Assembly (NCBI GenBank): GCA_030637845.1
Contig: DAOWFT010000137.1
Span: forward strand, 1 to 17,700
Length of the DNA: 17,700 nucleotides
Origin: Thalassospiraceae bacterium
GTDB lineage: Bacteria > Pseudomonadota > Alphaproteobacteria > Rhodospirillales > Magnetovibrionaceae
Direction: 5' to 3'
Shown: piece by piece, positions 1 through 8,051 of the stretch
How positions within the stretch are numbered: the first letter of the stretch is position 1
Layout: the number at the start of each line of letters is the position of its first letter
The notes under the pieces: generated by a model
What the model was told of the DNA's origin: nothing
The model's input: the letters and a program-made list of their open reading frames with translations, nothing else
Databases searched by the model: none
Translations under genes and position numbers: made by a program

Positions 1-1392
1 ATGAATGGTGCCGGACATACGAAGCGGTGATCCATTTTCGCCATATTCAGGCTCGCCCAGGCTTTCTACATATTTTATGTTGCCATCATCCATGAGCAGT
101 CTATAATTTATATCCAACGCATTGCCGGTATCTAATGAATATTTAACCGCGGCTTGGGCTTTTTCTTTGTCTTCCGGATGTATTCTTTCCATAAACAAAT
201 CGAAACTTGGCGTGATTGATTGTGGCTCCAGTTCCCATATTCTAAAATGTTCATCCGACCAGAACAGTTCATTGGTTGCGATATTCCATTCATAACTTCC
301 GAGCTGGGCTATGCGCTGGGCATTGGAAAGGTTGGCGGCGTTGTGGCTTGCCAATTCCTCCGCTTCCTTGCGTTCAGAAATATCACGAACACTGGCGACA
401 TACAGAATGTCCCCTTCCGTGGGCAGCAAGCTGATGCGCACCTCAACGGGGAACATGGATCCGCTTTTACGCCTATGCACACCCTCCATGGTCATGGGAA
501 ATTTTGATGGATTAGTGATGCCCATATCCCATACCCGATGAAGCTCGGCTGCATTGTGGTCAGCTTCAATTTCTAACATGGAAAATACCATCAGCTCATC
601 ACGTCTATAGCCAAGGCTTTCACATGCGTTTTGATTGGTTTCGATTATTTTTCCGAAGCGATCATGAATAAAAATTGCATCGCCAACATTTTCAACAATT
701 CCCTTAAAGCGACGATCGCTATTTTTGTTTTTGTCGTGCTCTATTTCTAAATCACGAGCGAGGGCTTTGCTTTTAAATCTTTCTTCTAGGGATGTATTAA
801 GAATCAAATTGGAATTTCTGGAAGCAATAACCAATGCGATAAAAAAAAGCACCCCCAACGCCGCCAAAACTGAATTAATCAAGTCGCCACGTGTTACCAA
901 TTGAAAAATTAATGGGAGCAACGCCGGCGCAGAAAATGCGATAAAGGTCGGAAAATGCGGGGCCAGACTCGACGCCGCACCCGCAATCATGCCCATAATG
1001 CAAATGATGATAAATGCATCAAGCGCATAAATATCCGGGACCATAAACGCAATGGCGGCAGCACCCCACACCGCGCCGCCAACGGCAGCGCCAGTGCTAT
1101 AGTATCTGGACCACTGCCTATATTCAGATGGTTTTGCTCCACTTTTGGGAAACATCAAAACGATAATAAAGCGAAGTCCGTTAACCAACAGATTTACACC
1201 AAGCCAGTAAAAAACCAGTACGGAGGAGCTCTCAAGCCAAATGACGATTGCCGCCACGACAGAAACGAGCACGTTAACCACAAGGGTGGGTCTTGCGTTT
1301 TTATGAAGAACTTCGAGGCAGGCTTGCCTTACTTGCTCGCGCAATTCCTGCGTCAATGGGTTGCTTGTATTTATGGAGTTTTGGTTTTTCAT
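1..1392 (-). CDS. Membrane-anchored PAS sensor protein, N-terminal part (runs off the left edge)
   Basis: The reverse strand is open for 464 codons from an ATG at 1392 to position 1, so the C terminus is missing. An in-frame TGA lies three codons upstream of this ATG, which makes it the first possible ATG; the Shine-Dalgarno match is weak. Residues about 33-190 form a membrane module of roughly five to six hydrophobic segments. A polar helix at 200-228 follows. A PAS domain spans about 228-345 (GIVENVGDAIFIHD start, ending in the PAC-type RDISERKEAEEL). A second PAS of the PAS_3 type starts at about 362 (LGSYEWN) and contains the typical IHPEDKE. Such proteins end in a histidine kinase, GGDEF or GGDEF-EAL output module; which one applies cannot be seen here. 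Ligand unknown. The membrane plus PAS architecture is seen directly; a signalling role is inferred. Confidence 0.85.
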   Translation of the reverse strand, partial: MKNQNSINTSNPLTQELREQVRQACLEVLHKNARPTLVVNVLVSVVAAIVIWLESSSVLVFYWLGVNLLVNGLRFIIVLMFPKSGAKPSEYRQWSRYYSTGAAVGGAVWGAAAIAFMVPDIYALDAFIIICIMGMIAGAASSLAPHFPTFIAFSAPALLPLIFQLVTRGDLINSVLAALGVLFFIALVIASRNSNLILNTSLEERFKSKALARDLEIEHDKNKNSDRRFKGIVENVGDAIFIHDRFGKIIETNQNACESLGYRRDELMVFSMLEIEADHNAAELHRVWDMGITNPSKFPMTMEGVHRRKSGSMFPVEVRISLLPTEGDILYVASVRDISERKEAEELASHNAANLSNAQRIAQLGSYEWNIATNELFWSDEHFRIWELEPQSITPSFDLFMERIHPEDKEKAQAAVKYSLDTGNALDINYRLLMDDGNIKYVESLGEPEYGENGSPLRMSGTIH

Positions 1393-1403
1393 ACGGTCTC
1401 AAT

Positions 1404-1433
1404 CATTGCGTCCCATTGCGTCCCATTGCGTCA
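1404..1433. repeat. Three tandem copies of a 10-bp unit before the PAS sensor gene
   Basis: CATTGCGTCC at 1404-1413 and 1414-1423 is followed by CATTGCGTCA at 1424-1433. The 10-bp period is close to one DNA helical turn. The array lies 12-41 bp upstream of the sensor start codon and just downstream of a candidate minus-strand promoter, so it would fall in the 5' leader. It could be a protein-binding array or simple replication slippage; the sequence does not decide. Confidence 0.8.
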
Positions 1434-1445
1434 TTTAGCGCTATA

Positions 1446-1473
1446 AATATAGGAACACACACGCTTGAGACAA
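1446..1473 (-). promoter_or_regulatory. Candidate sigma-70-type promoter for the PAS sensor gene
   Basis: Read on the minus strand, TTGTCT (1473-1468) and TATATT (1451-1446) are separated by 16 bp and lie about 55-80 bp upstream of the start codon at 1392. The -10 is a 5/6 match and the -35 a 4/6 match. Found by eye only; AT-rich spacers give chance matches. Confidence 0.35.
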
Positions 1474-1496
1474 TCATATATCTACACAGAATACGT

Positions 1497-1512
1497 ATTG
1501 ACCAGCGTCAAT
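1497..1512. promoter_or_regulatory. 16-bp palindrome in the divergent intergenic region, possible operator
   Basis: ATTGAC-CAGC-GTCAAT is a perfect inverted repeat with 6-bp arms and a 4-bp centre. It lies between the divergent PAS sensor and MAPEG genes, 34 bp upstream of the MAPEG start. A dimeric regulator could bind here, but no regulator gene is adjacent and the site is seen only once. Confidence 0.35.
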
Positions 1513-1545
1513 TATATCTATCAGAATACATGCCTTTAGAGGGGA

Positions 1546-1938
1546 ATGATTTTGGAAAAACTACTAATTACGCCAATATATGCCGCAATTTTTGCGCTAA
1601 TCATGGTTGGTCTGTCTTTCTACGTTATAAAAATGCGCTACAAGCACCGGGTATCACTGGGCGATGGCGGCAACCAGGAAATGCTTAAAGCCATCCGCGC
1701 CCACGGCAATTTCACCGAATACGTGCCCATAGCTCTAATCTTGCTAGTTCTGCTGGAATTAAACGGCGAAAGCGCTGTGGTGCTGCATGGATTTGGTAGC
1801 GCCATGCTGGTGGGCAGGCTTTGCCATGCGCCGGGCCTTAATTCCCGAGGCACAACCATATTTCGCCAATTGGGCATGGTGCTGACCTTTGGCGTGTTGC
1901 TGGGGTTGGCCGGGCTGACGCTGGTGCGAATGCTTTAA
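1546..1938 (+). CDS. MAPEG-family integral membrane protein (YecN-like)
   Basis: This 130-residue protein has four hydrophobic segments (about 8-29, 59-72, 78-94 and 106-128). It carries the MAPEG signature region RAHGNFTEYVP at 51-61, where the Arg, His, Asn and Glu match the conserved glutathione-site positions. MAPEG proteins (membrane-associated proteins in eicosanoid and glutathione metabolism) include glutathione transferases and peroxidases; bacterial members are mostly uncharacterised, so the substrate is unknown. Length is usual for the bacterial group. The Shine-Dalgarno GAGGGG at 1539-1544 sits only 1 nt before the ATG at 1546. A TTG at 1552 is better spaced and may be the real start, shortening the protein by two residues. 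The gene stands alone and is divergent from the PAS sensor. Confidence 0.88.
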   Translation: MILEKLLITPIYAAIFALIMVGLSFYVIKMRYKHRVSLGDGGNQEMLKAIRAHGNFTEYVPIALILLVLLELNGESAVVLHGFGSAMLVGRLCHAPGLNSRGTTIFRQLGMVLTFGVLLGLAGLTLVRML

Positions 1939-2041
1939 AAACGCGCCTGAGGTAGCCTTTGTACTGGAAGCAGCCGGGGCTTTGGGTTAAGTTCCGGGCC
2001 AATTCAATTGCCCCTCCTTTGGACTATATGGATTCCCTCCC

Positions 2042-3592
2042 ATGCATGAACGCATCCTGATTATAGATTTCGGCTCCCAGGTAACCCAGCTTATTGCGCG
2101 CCGGGTTCGAGAATCCGGCATTTATTCGGAAATTCAGCCGTTTAACAGCGTTACCATGGAAACCATCCGCCAGTTCAACCCCCGTGGCGTAATCCTGTCC
2201 GGCGGACCGGCCAGCGTTACCGCATCTGACACCCCACGGGCACCGGATGAGCTATTTGATATGGGCCTGCCGATATTGGGAATATGTTACGGCGAACAAA
2301 CCATGTGCGCCCAGCTGGGCGGCAAGGTCGAGGAATCCAGCCACCGGGAATTTGGCCGTGCCTTCGTCGAAATTACCGATGATTGTGAATTGTTTCACGG
2401 GGTCTGGAAAGTCGGTTCCAAAGAACAAGTTTGGATGAGCCACGGCGATAAAATCGATGCCATTCCCGATGGCTTTCGCGCTGTTGCGATTTCCGATGGA
2501 TCACCCTTTGCCGCCATAGCCAATGATGAAAAGAAATTTTATGGCCTACAGTTCCACCCCGAAGTAGTCCATACCCCGCACGGGGCCCAGCTGATTAAAA
2601 ACTTTACCCACCGGGTCTGTGGCTGTTCTGGCGACTGGACCATGCAATCGTTTAAGGACGAAGAAATTGCAAAAGTCCGTGAACAAGTGGGAAGCGGCAA
2701 AGTCATATGCGGACTGTCCGGCGGAGTTGATAGCTCGGTCGTGGCGGTGTTGCTGCACGAAGCCATTGGTGATCAGTTAACTTGTGTGTTTGTCGATACC
2801 GGAATGATGCGCAAAAACGAAGCCGATGAAGTCGTCTCCATGTTCCGCGATAATTATAAAATTAAACTGGTGCATCGTGATGCATCTGATTTATTTATTG
2901 ACCGGCTTGAAGGTGTTTCCGATCCAGAAAAGAAACGCAAGATTATTGGCGCAACCTTTATTGATGTGTTTGAAGAAGAAGCAAAAAATATCGGCGGGGC
3001 GGATTTTCTGGCCCAGGGAACCCTTTACCCCGATGTTATCGAAAGCGTTTCATTTATCGGCGGCCCCAGTGTCACCATTAAATCTCACCACAATGTTGGC
3101 GGCCTGCCCGAACGCATGAATATGAAACTGGTGGAACCGCTACGCGAATTGTTCAAGGACGAGGTTCGCGTACTGGGCCATGAATTAGGCCTGCCGGAAA
3201 ACTTTGTCGGGCGCCATCCGTTCCCCGGCCCCGGGCTTGCCATTCGTTTACCCGGCGGGGTTACTCGGGAAAAACTGGAAATCCTGCGCAACGCCGATGC
3301 GGTATATCTAGAAGAAATTAGGACCGCCGGACTTTATGATATTATCTGGCAGGCCTTTGCGGTGTTGCTGCCGGTGCAAACCGTTGGTGTAATGGGCGAT
3401 GCCAGAACTTATGATTTTGTTTGTGCGGTACGTGCGGTAACCAGCACCGACGGCATGACGGCAGATTTTTATCACTTTGATATGGAATTTCTTGCCCGTC
3501 TTTCAAATCGTATCATTAACGAAGTACCCGGCATTAACCGTGTGGTTTATGACATAACGTCCAAGCCACCGGGAACCATTGAATGGGAATAA
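2042..3592 (+). CDS. guaA: GMP synthase (glutamine-hydrolysing)
   Basis: This enzyme converts XMP to GMP using ATP and glutamine, the last step of guanine nucleotide synthesis, in the cytoplasm. At 516 residues it is full length. The N-terminal class I glutamine amidotransferase (about 4-195) has the nucleophile Cys82 in GICYGEQ and the catalytic His172 and Glu174 in QFHPEV. The ATP pyrophosphatase domain begins near 205 with the PP-loop SGGVDSS at 226-232. The C-terminal dimerisation domain ends in the family-typical KPPGTIEWE. No strong ribosome site is visible before the ATG at 2042. No guaB is adjacent. The gene converges with glpK, with 10 bp between the stop codons. Confidence 0.97.
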   Translation: MHERILIIDFGSQVTQLIARRVRESGIYSEIQPFNSVTMETIRQFNPRGVILSGGPASVTASDTPRAPDELFDMGLPILGICYGEQTMCAQLGGKVEESSHREFGRAFVEITDDCELFHGVWKVGSKEQVWMSHGDKIDAIPDGFRAVAISDGSPFAAIANDEKKFYGLQFHPEVVHTPHGAQLIKNFTHRVCGCSGDWTMQSFKDEEIAKVREQVGSGKVICGLSGGVDSSVVAVLLHEAIGDQLTCVFVDTGMMRKNEADEVVSMFRDNYKIKLVHRDASDLFIDRLEGVSDPEKKRKIIGATFIDVFEEEAKNIGGADFLAQGTLYPDVIESVSFIGGPSVTIKSHHNVGGLPERMNMKLVEPLRELFKDEVRVLGHELGLPENFVGRHPFPGPGLAIRLPGGVTREKLEILRNADAVYLEEIRTAGLYDIIWQAFAVLLPVQTVGVMGDARTYDFVCAVRAVTSTDGMTADFYHFDMEFLARLSNRIINEVPGINRVVYDITSKPPGTIEWE

Positions 3593-3602
3593 ACGGGGCA
3601 AC

Positions 3603-5099
3603 TTAAGTGCTTGTCGTTCGGCCAATTGCCGTCTGCCAGCCGGAATATAAGCTTTCTCGCTTTTCACGGCTCATCGCAGGCTCAAACCTTTTTTCCGCAT
3701 TCCAGGAGGCGGCAAAATCATCAAAGCCTGAATAAACACCCACACTCATACCTGCCAGATAGGCAACTCCCAATGCTGTTGTTTCCAGAATCTTTGGACG
3801 GTCAACCGGGATATCAATAATGTCCGCCAAAAATTGCATGGTCCAATTTGAGGCCGTCATACCGCCATCAACCCTAAGCACCGATTGCTCAACATCATTA
3901 ATTTCTAGCCAATCCTTTTTCATGGCCGCCATAAGATCGCGGGTCTGATAGCCAACGCTTTGCAGCGCGGCGCGGGCAATTTCATAGGGCCCGGTGGCCC
4001 GCGTTATACCATAAATAGCACCACGGGCATTTGCATCCCAGTGCGGTGCGCCGAGCCCGGTAAAGGCAGGAACCAGATAAACCGATTGTGCATCATCGGC
4101 CATTTCGGCAAAGCGCTCCGATTGGGCCGCGTTATCTATTATTCCCAAACCATCGCGCATCCACTGTACCGCGGCCCCGGCTATAAAAATTGATCCCTCA
4201 AGGGCGTAAGTTGCCTTACCGTCAATCTGATAGGCAATGGTGGTTAACAGACGATTATTTGATAAAACAGGTTTGTCCCCGGTATTTAAAACCATGAAAC
4301 ATCCGGTTCCATAGGTGGATTTCATCATGCCCGGCTTAAAACAGGCTTGGCCCACCGTTGCCGCTTGTTGATCGCCGGCCACACCCCTAATGGGGATTTC
4401 TGCGCCAAATATTGATGGCGCGGTAACACCAAAATCATCGGCGCAATCCTTGACCTCTGGAAGCATGCTTTCCGGCACATTGAATATTTGTAATAGCTCT
4501 TTATCCCAACAACCCTGATGGATGTTATAAAGGCTGGTTCTTGATGCATTGGTAGCGTCAGTGGCGTGAACCCTGCCGCCGGTAAGATTCCAGATCAGCC
4601 AGCTGTCAATCGTGCCAAACAGTAATTTTCCAGCCTCGGCGCGTTTGCGCGCACCGCTTACGTTATCCAGTATCCATGCTATTTTACCTGCACTGAAATA
4701 AGGATCGAGCAAAAGCCCGGTTTTGTTTACGATGGTTTTTTCATGACCTTCACGTTTTAATCTGGCGCAGGTATCTGCGGTACGTCTGTCCTGCCAGACA
4801 ATGGCGTTATTGATGGGCTTGGCGCTTTCCCGATCCCAGACCACGGTGGTTTCGCGCTGATTGGTAATACCGATGGCGGCTATATGCGAGGGCTCGACAT
4901 TAATTGCACCCAGCGCATTTCGGGCGGTGGAAATTGTGGTTGCAAGTATTTCAGCAGGATCATGCTCAACCCAACCATCGGCTGGGAAGTGCTGGGCTAT
5001 CTCTTCTTGGCAAATATTTAAAACGGTCATATCCGGGCCGAACAAGACCGCCCGGCTTGATGTCGTTCCCTGATCCAGTGCCAAAATATATTCAGCCAT
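3603..5099 (-). CDS. glpK: Glycerol kinase
   Basis: This FGGY-family kinase phosphorylates glycerol to sn-glycerol 3-phosphate with ATP. At 498 residues it matches the usual 495-505. The N-terminal nucleotide-binding motif DQGTTSSR is at 9-16. Substrate residues Arg82-Glu83 and the catalytic Asp243 in GDQQAA line up with the E. coli enzyme (Arg83, Glu84, Asp245). The family signature KSTYGTGCF begins at 260, and the C-terminal ATP site contains GGMTASNWTMQ. A good ribosome site (AAAGGGGG) precedes the ATG at 5099. No glpF, glpD or glpR lies in the window, so this is a stand-alone gene; glycerol uptake or lipid recycling would depend on genes elsewhere. Confidence 0.97.
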   Translation of the reverse strand: MAEYILALDQGTTSSRAVLFGPDMTVLNICQEEIAQHFPADGWVEHDPAEILATTISTARNALGAINVEPSHIAAIGITNQRETTVVWDRESAKPINNAIVWQDRRTADTCARLKREGHEKTIVNKTGLLLDPYFSAGKIAWILDNVSGARKRAEAGKLLFGTIDSWLIWNLTGGRVHATDATNASRTSLYNIHQGCWDKELLQIFNVPESMLPEVKDCADDFGVTAPSIFGAEIPIRGVAGDQQAATVGQACFKPGMMKSTYGTGCFMVLNTGDKPVLSNNRLLTTIAYQIDGKATYALEGSIFIAGAAVQWMRDGLGIIDNAAQSERFAEMADDAQSVYLVPAFTGLGAPHWDANARGAIYGITRATGPYEIARAALQSVGYQTRDLMAAMKKDWLEINDVEQSVLRVDGGMTASNWTMQFLADIIDIPVDRPKILETTALGVAYLAGMSVGVYSGFDDFAASWNAEKRFEPAMSREKRESLYSGWQTAIGRTTST

Positions 5100-5265
5100 A
5101 CTGCCCCCTTTTTTTTAATTCAGCCCACTAGAAATAAAGATTAGGGTCATTTTGCTTTCTTTCATAATTTTTCCAGCTTTTCCCTTCCATTAGACTGTTT
5201 CTGGTGTAGTTTGTCCCAAAGCGGCAAAGATGCCTGCGTTTATAATGCCAAATAGGAGAATAAAA

Positions 5266-5586
5266 ATGCCAGATTCCATAGGCTGTTCCCATATTTTGTT
5301 GATGTACGAAGGGTCCATGCGCTCCAGCTCGGACAGATCGAAAGATGACGCCAAGACCTTGATTGATGATCTAAAATCACAGCTTGATGATGGTGCCGAT
5401 TTTGCCGAATTGGCAGAAAAACATTCTGATTGCCCATCGGGCGAAAAAGGGGGCGACCTTGGAACCTTTGGTCGCAACCAAATGGTTAAAAAGTTTGAAG
5501 ACGCCGCGTTCGCTCTTGATATTGATGAAACCACCGACGTTGTTGAAACTGCGTTCGGCTATCACATTATCCATCGCACCGCATAA
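5266..5586 (+). CDS. Parvulin-type peptidyl-prolyl cis-trans isomerase, cytoplasmic
   Basis: This 106-residue single-domain parvulin catalyses cis-trans isomerisation of prolyl bonds. Active-site residues expected in parvulins are present: His9 (CSHILL), Cys56 (SDCPSG), Met73 and Phe77 (QMVKKF), and His100 (GYHII). The GGDLG strand motif is at 62-66. There is no signal peptide or membrane anchor, so it should act in the cytosol. I chose the ATG at 5266 over an in-frame ATG at 5230 because AGGAG at 5254-5258 sits 7 nt before it. The frame DLGTFGRNQM and the ending HIIHRT resemble the catalytic domain of eukaryotic Pin1. However, the loop after His9 (residues 12-27) has scattered arginines rather than Pin1's Lys-Arg-Arg phosphate-binding cluster. 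Phosphate specificity therefore cannot be claimed. Confidence 0.93.
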   Translation: MPDSIGCSHILLMYEGSMRSSSDRSKDDAKTLIDDLKSQLDDGADFAELAEKHSDCPSGEKGGDLGTFGRNQMVKKFEDAAFALDIDETTDVVETAFGYHIIHRTA

Positions 5587-5730
5587 TAAATGATCCGATT
5601 CGCTTGGTAGATGAGTGTTTTTGCACCCAACCAACGGGTGTGAGCAGTTTCGTCTGCCATAAATAATTTGGTAATTTCCCAGCAATTTCAATTATTTAGC
5701 TCATATCAATAATATACACAAAGCAATGCT

Positions 5731-5760
5731 TTCCACTGTTGGGTTTTTTCGCAATATAAT
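5731..5760 (+). promoter_or_regulatory. Candidate promoter of the 60-residue protein gene
   Basis: A consensus -10 TATAAT lies at 5755-5760. A weak -35-like TTCCAC at 5731-5736 is 18 bp upstream. The start codon at 5787 follows 26 bp after the -10, leaving a short leader of about 20 nt that contains the ribosome site. The -10 is exact, the -35 poor. Confidence 0.4.
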
Positions 5761-5786
5761 TAAAAAAACACCGTTGGAGAACAGTG

Positions 5787-5969
5787 ATGAATAATAATGA
5801 TATGCTCTTGATACGCAGGCAGGCAGAAATAGCCAAGGTCTCACTGTCTGAACTTAACTGCGATATACCACAAGAAGCAGAAAACGTTCACACTCGCGCC
5901 CGTTTAGCGGTTGAGGCAATACTTGCCATGACCGACCGGCTTGACGCTGAAAAGGCTGAGGCCGTTTAA
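5787..5969 (+). CDS. Small protein of unknown function, 60 residues
   Basis: I do not recognise this protein. It is 60 residues, mixed charged and hydrophobic, with no membrane segment, cysteine pair or signal peptide. The N-terminal part (5-23) and the C-terminal part (34-58, rich in Ala, Glu and Arg) look helical. Coding is supported by a GGAG at 5776-5779 spaced 7 nt from the ATG at 5787, an exact -10 element upstream, and a plausible amino-acid composition. A GTG immediately before the ATG (5784) is the alternative start. It sits between the parvulin and the exporter, 107 bp before the latter, and could share a transcript with it. Confidence 0.6.
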   Translation: MNNNDMLLIRRQAEIAKVSLSELNCDIPQEAENVHTRARLAVEAILAMTDRLDAEKAEAV

Positions 5970-6076
5970 CCTCGGCACCGGCATTTGATCAAATACTTTT
6001 AAACCATCCACAAAAATCCCATATGCACTATATTAGCTAATCTCGCCAACCTGATGCCGGATGTGAGTCTGATTTA

Positions 6077-7969
6077 ATGCGCCCCAATAGCCAACCACCA
6101 CCACCCGCAGACGCCCGCCCCGGCGATTTTAAAACCGTCAAAACTCTTTTGCCCTATTTATGGCCAGAGGGTCGGGGCGACCTTCGCCTTCGCGTTATTA
6201 TTTCCATGGTTCTGCTGGCAGGCGCCAAGGTAATGACGGTTTTGGTGCCGGTAATACTTAAATATACCGTGGACAAACTTTCCCTACCCAGCGATGAAGC
6301 GGCGCTGGCCATTAACAGTTGGGCCGGCGTGCCGATATTGCTTTTACTGGCCTATGGCGCAGCCAGAATAATTTCGCTTTTATTTCGGGAATTACAGGGC
6401 GCAATATTTGCTCGCGTGGGCGAAAATGCGGTTCGCGAGGCAGCCCTTAGAACGTTTGAGCATCTGCATAAACTCTCACTCAGGTTTCATCTTGATCGTC
6501 AAACCGGCGGACTATCCAGGGCAATTGAACGGGGAACGCGGGGAATTGAATTTGTAATTCGCATTGTTCTTTTCAACGTGGCGCCAACACTGCTGGAAAT
6601 AATTATGGTGGCGGCGTTGTTGTGGGGGATGCTTGATGCAGGGTTTGCCATTGTTACCATGCTGACTATCGCGGTTTATGTCACCTGGACGGTTCTAATA
6701 ACCGAATGGCGTAACCGTTTCCGCCGCCAGATGAATGAAAACGATTCAAAGGCTCACACCAAAGCGATTGATTCATTGCTTAATTACGAAACGGTAAAAT
6801 ATTTTGGCAATGAAGAGCACGAAGCCAAAAGATTTAATCAAGCTCTGGTTTCATACGAAGAAGCGGCGGTAAAAAGCAAAACATCGCTATCAATATTAAA
6901 TACCGGACAGGGTGCGATAATAGCAATTGGTGTTACGCTGGTAATGCTAATGGCGGCCAAGGGCGTATCGGACGGAACCATGACCATTGGTGATTTTGTG
7001 TTGGTCAATACATTCTTGTTGCAGCTTTATTTACCATTGAATTTTCTTGGTTCTGTTTACCGTGAAATCAAACATTCCCTAACCGATATGGAGGCAATGT
7101 TTTCGCTGTTGAGCGAGGAAGAGGAAGTTACCGACAAGCCATCGGCGCCAGACATTAATATAACTGGTGGCAAGGTTGTGTTTGATGATGTTTCTTTTGC
7201 CTATGACCCTCGCAGGAAAGTGCTGGATGGGGTTTCATTTACCATACCCGCCGGCAATACGGTTGCGGTGGTCGGTGCCAGTGGCGCCGGAAAATCAACT
7301 CTTTCGCGCTTGCTGTTCAGGTTTTATGACGCCACCAATGGTAAAATTGAAATAGATGGTCAGGACATTCGTGACGTGTCGCAAAGCTCGCTTCGCGGTG
7401 CTATCGGCATTGTTCCACAAGACACAGTGCTGTTTAACGACACAATATATTACAACATAGCTTACGGCAGAACCAACGCCAGTCCGGCAGAGGTAGAACA
7501 AGCCGCCCGCCTTGCCCAAATACATGATTTTGTAATGAGCCTGCCCGACGGCTATCAAAGCGTGGTCGGCGAGCGTGGGCTTAAACTTTCCGGTGGTGAA
7601 AAACAGCGCGTTGCCATTGCCCGGACGATTTTAAAACGCCCGAACATTTTGGTGTTTGACGAAGCCACATCGGCATTGGATACCCACACCGAAAAAGAAA
7701 TCCAAAAATCGCTGCGCGAGGTTTCGGCGGGCCATACAACGCTGGTGGTGGCACACCGTCTTTCAACCGTAATTGACGCCGACGAAATACTGGTTTTGGG
7801 CGATGGCTGCGTGCAGGAGCGCGGTACCCACAACGAATTGCTGGCCCTTGGCGGTCATTATTCATCCATGTGGCAACGTCAACAAGATGCTGACCGGGCA
7901 ATGGAAACGCTGGTGCAAAGTGGCGAACTTGGCGATGGGCTGGCGGAGCTTGGGCTAAAGCCCACATAG
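6077..7969 (+). CDS. Atm1-type ABC exporter (ATM1/HMT1 family half-transporter)
   Basis: This 630-residue half-transporter, probably a homodimer in the inner membrane, exports glutathione-linked or metal-thiol compounds. The mitochondrial homologue Atm1/ABCB7 links the ISC machinery to cytosolic iron-sulfur assembly. The transmembrane domain (about 35-335) has the family's conserved FHLDRQTGGLSRAIERGTRG region at 138-157. Asn275 and Gln278, with Arg212 and Arg216, correspond by my alignment from memory to glutathione-contacting residues in Novosphingobium Atm1. The ATPase domain has Walker A GASGAGKS (400-407), signature LSGGEKQ (504-510) and Walker B ending DEATSALD (528-535), preceded by the Atm1-typical VGERGLK. 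The start is at ATG 6077 with a weak ribosome site. The gene ends just before a strong terminator. It lies several kilobases from the ISC operon on the other strand. Confidence 0.93.
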   Translation: MRPNSQPPPPADARPGDFKTVKTLLPYLWPEGRGDLRLRVIISMVLLAGAKVMTVLVPVILKYTVDKLSLPSDEAALAINSWAGVPILLLLAYGAARIISLLFRELQGAIFARVGENAVREAALRTFEHLHKLSLRFHLDRQTGGLSRAIERGTRGIEFVIRIVLFNVAPTLLEIIMVAALLWGMLDAGFAIVTMLTIAVYVTWTVLITEWRNRFRRQMNENDSKAHTKAIDSLLNYETVKYFGNEEHEAKRFNQALVSYEEAAVKSKTSLSILNTGQGAIIAIGVTLVMLMAAKGVSDGTMTIGDFVLVNTFLLQLYLPLNFLGSVYREIKHSLTDMEAMFSLLSEEEEVTDKPSAPDINITGGKVVFDDVSFAYDPRRKVLDGVSFTIPAGNTVAVVGASGAGKSTLSRLLFRFYDATNGKIEIDGQDIRDVSQSSLRGAIGIVPQDTVLFNDTIYYNIAYGRTNASPAEVEQAARLAQIHDFVMSLPDGYQSVVGERGLKLSGGEKQRVAIARTILKRPNILVFDEATSALDTHTEKEIQKSLREVSAGHTTLVVAHRLSTVIDADEILVLGDGCVQERGTHNELLALGGHYSSMWQRQQDADRAMETLVQSGELGDGLAELGLKPT

Positions 7970-7995
7970 GCTCATAGACAGATGGGCAAACAAAA

Positions 7996-8028
7996 AACCC
8001 CTTCAAGGGGGGATGAAGGGGTTAGTTT
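7996..8028. terminator. Bidirectional intrinsic terminator
   Basis: AACCCCTTCA (7996-8005) pairs with TGAAGGGGTT (8014-8023), a perfect 10-bp stem with an 8-base purine loop. On the plus strand TTTT (8025-8028) soon follows. On the minus strand the stem is followed by TTTTTTG-TTT. It ends the Atm1-type exporter gene from the left and the small membrane protein gene from the right. Confidence 0.88.
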
Positions 8029-8051
8029 TATTCGATTATGTATGCCTCTTG

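Noticed and set aside
1404..1433. CRISPR-like array
   Set aside because: The units are only 10 bp, directly adjacent with no spacers, and no cas gene is present.
955..1446. Plus-strand open frame of 163 codons at the left end
   Set aside because: It lies antisense to the PAS sensor frame, which gives recognisable membrane and PAS sequence; the plus-strand translation is low-complexity and unlike any protein.
5241..5246. TATAAT upstream of the parvulin gene as its promoter
   Set aside because: No -35 element lies at a usable distance, and the transcript would begin almost at the ribosome site.
5624..5640. CACCC/GGGTG hairpin after the parvulin gene as a terminator
   Set aside because: The stem is only 5 bp with a 7-base loop and no T-run follows.
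5190..5691. Minus-strand open frames opposite the parvulin gene
   Set aside because: They mirror the strongly conserved parvulin frame and have no ribosome site or family resemblance.
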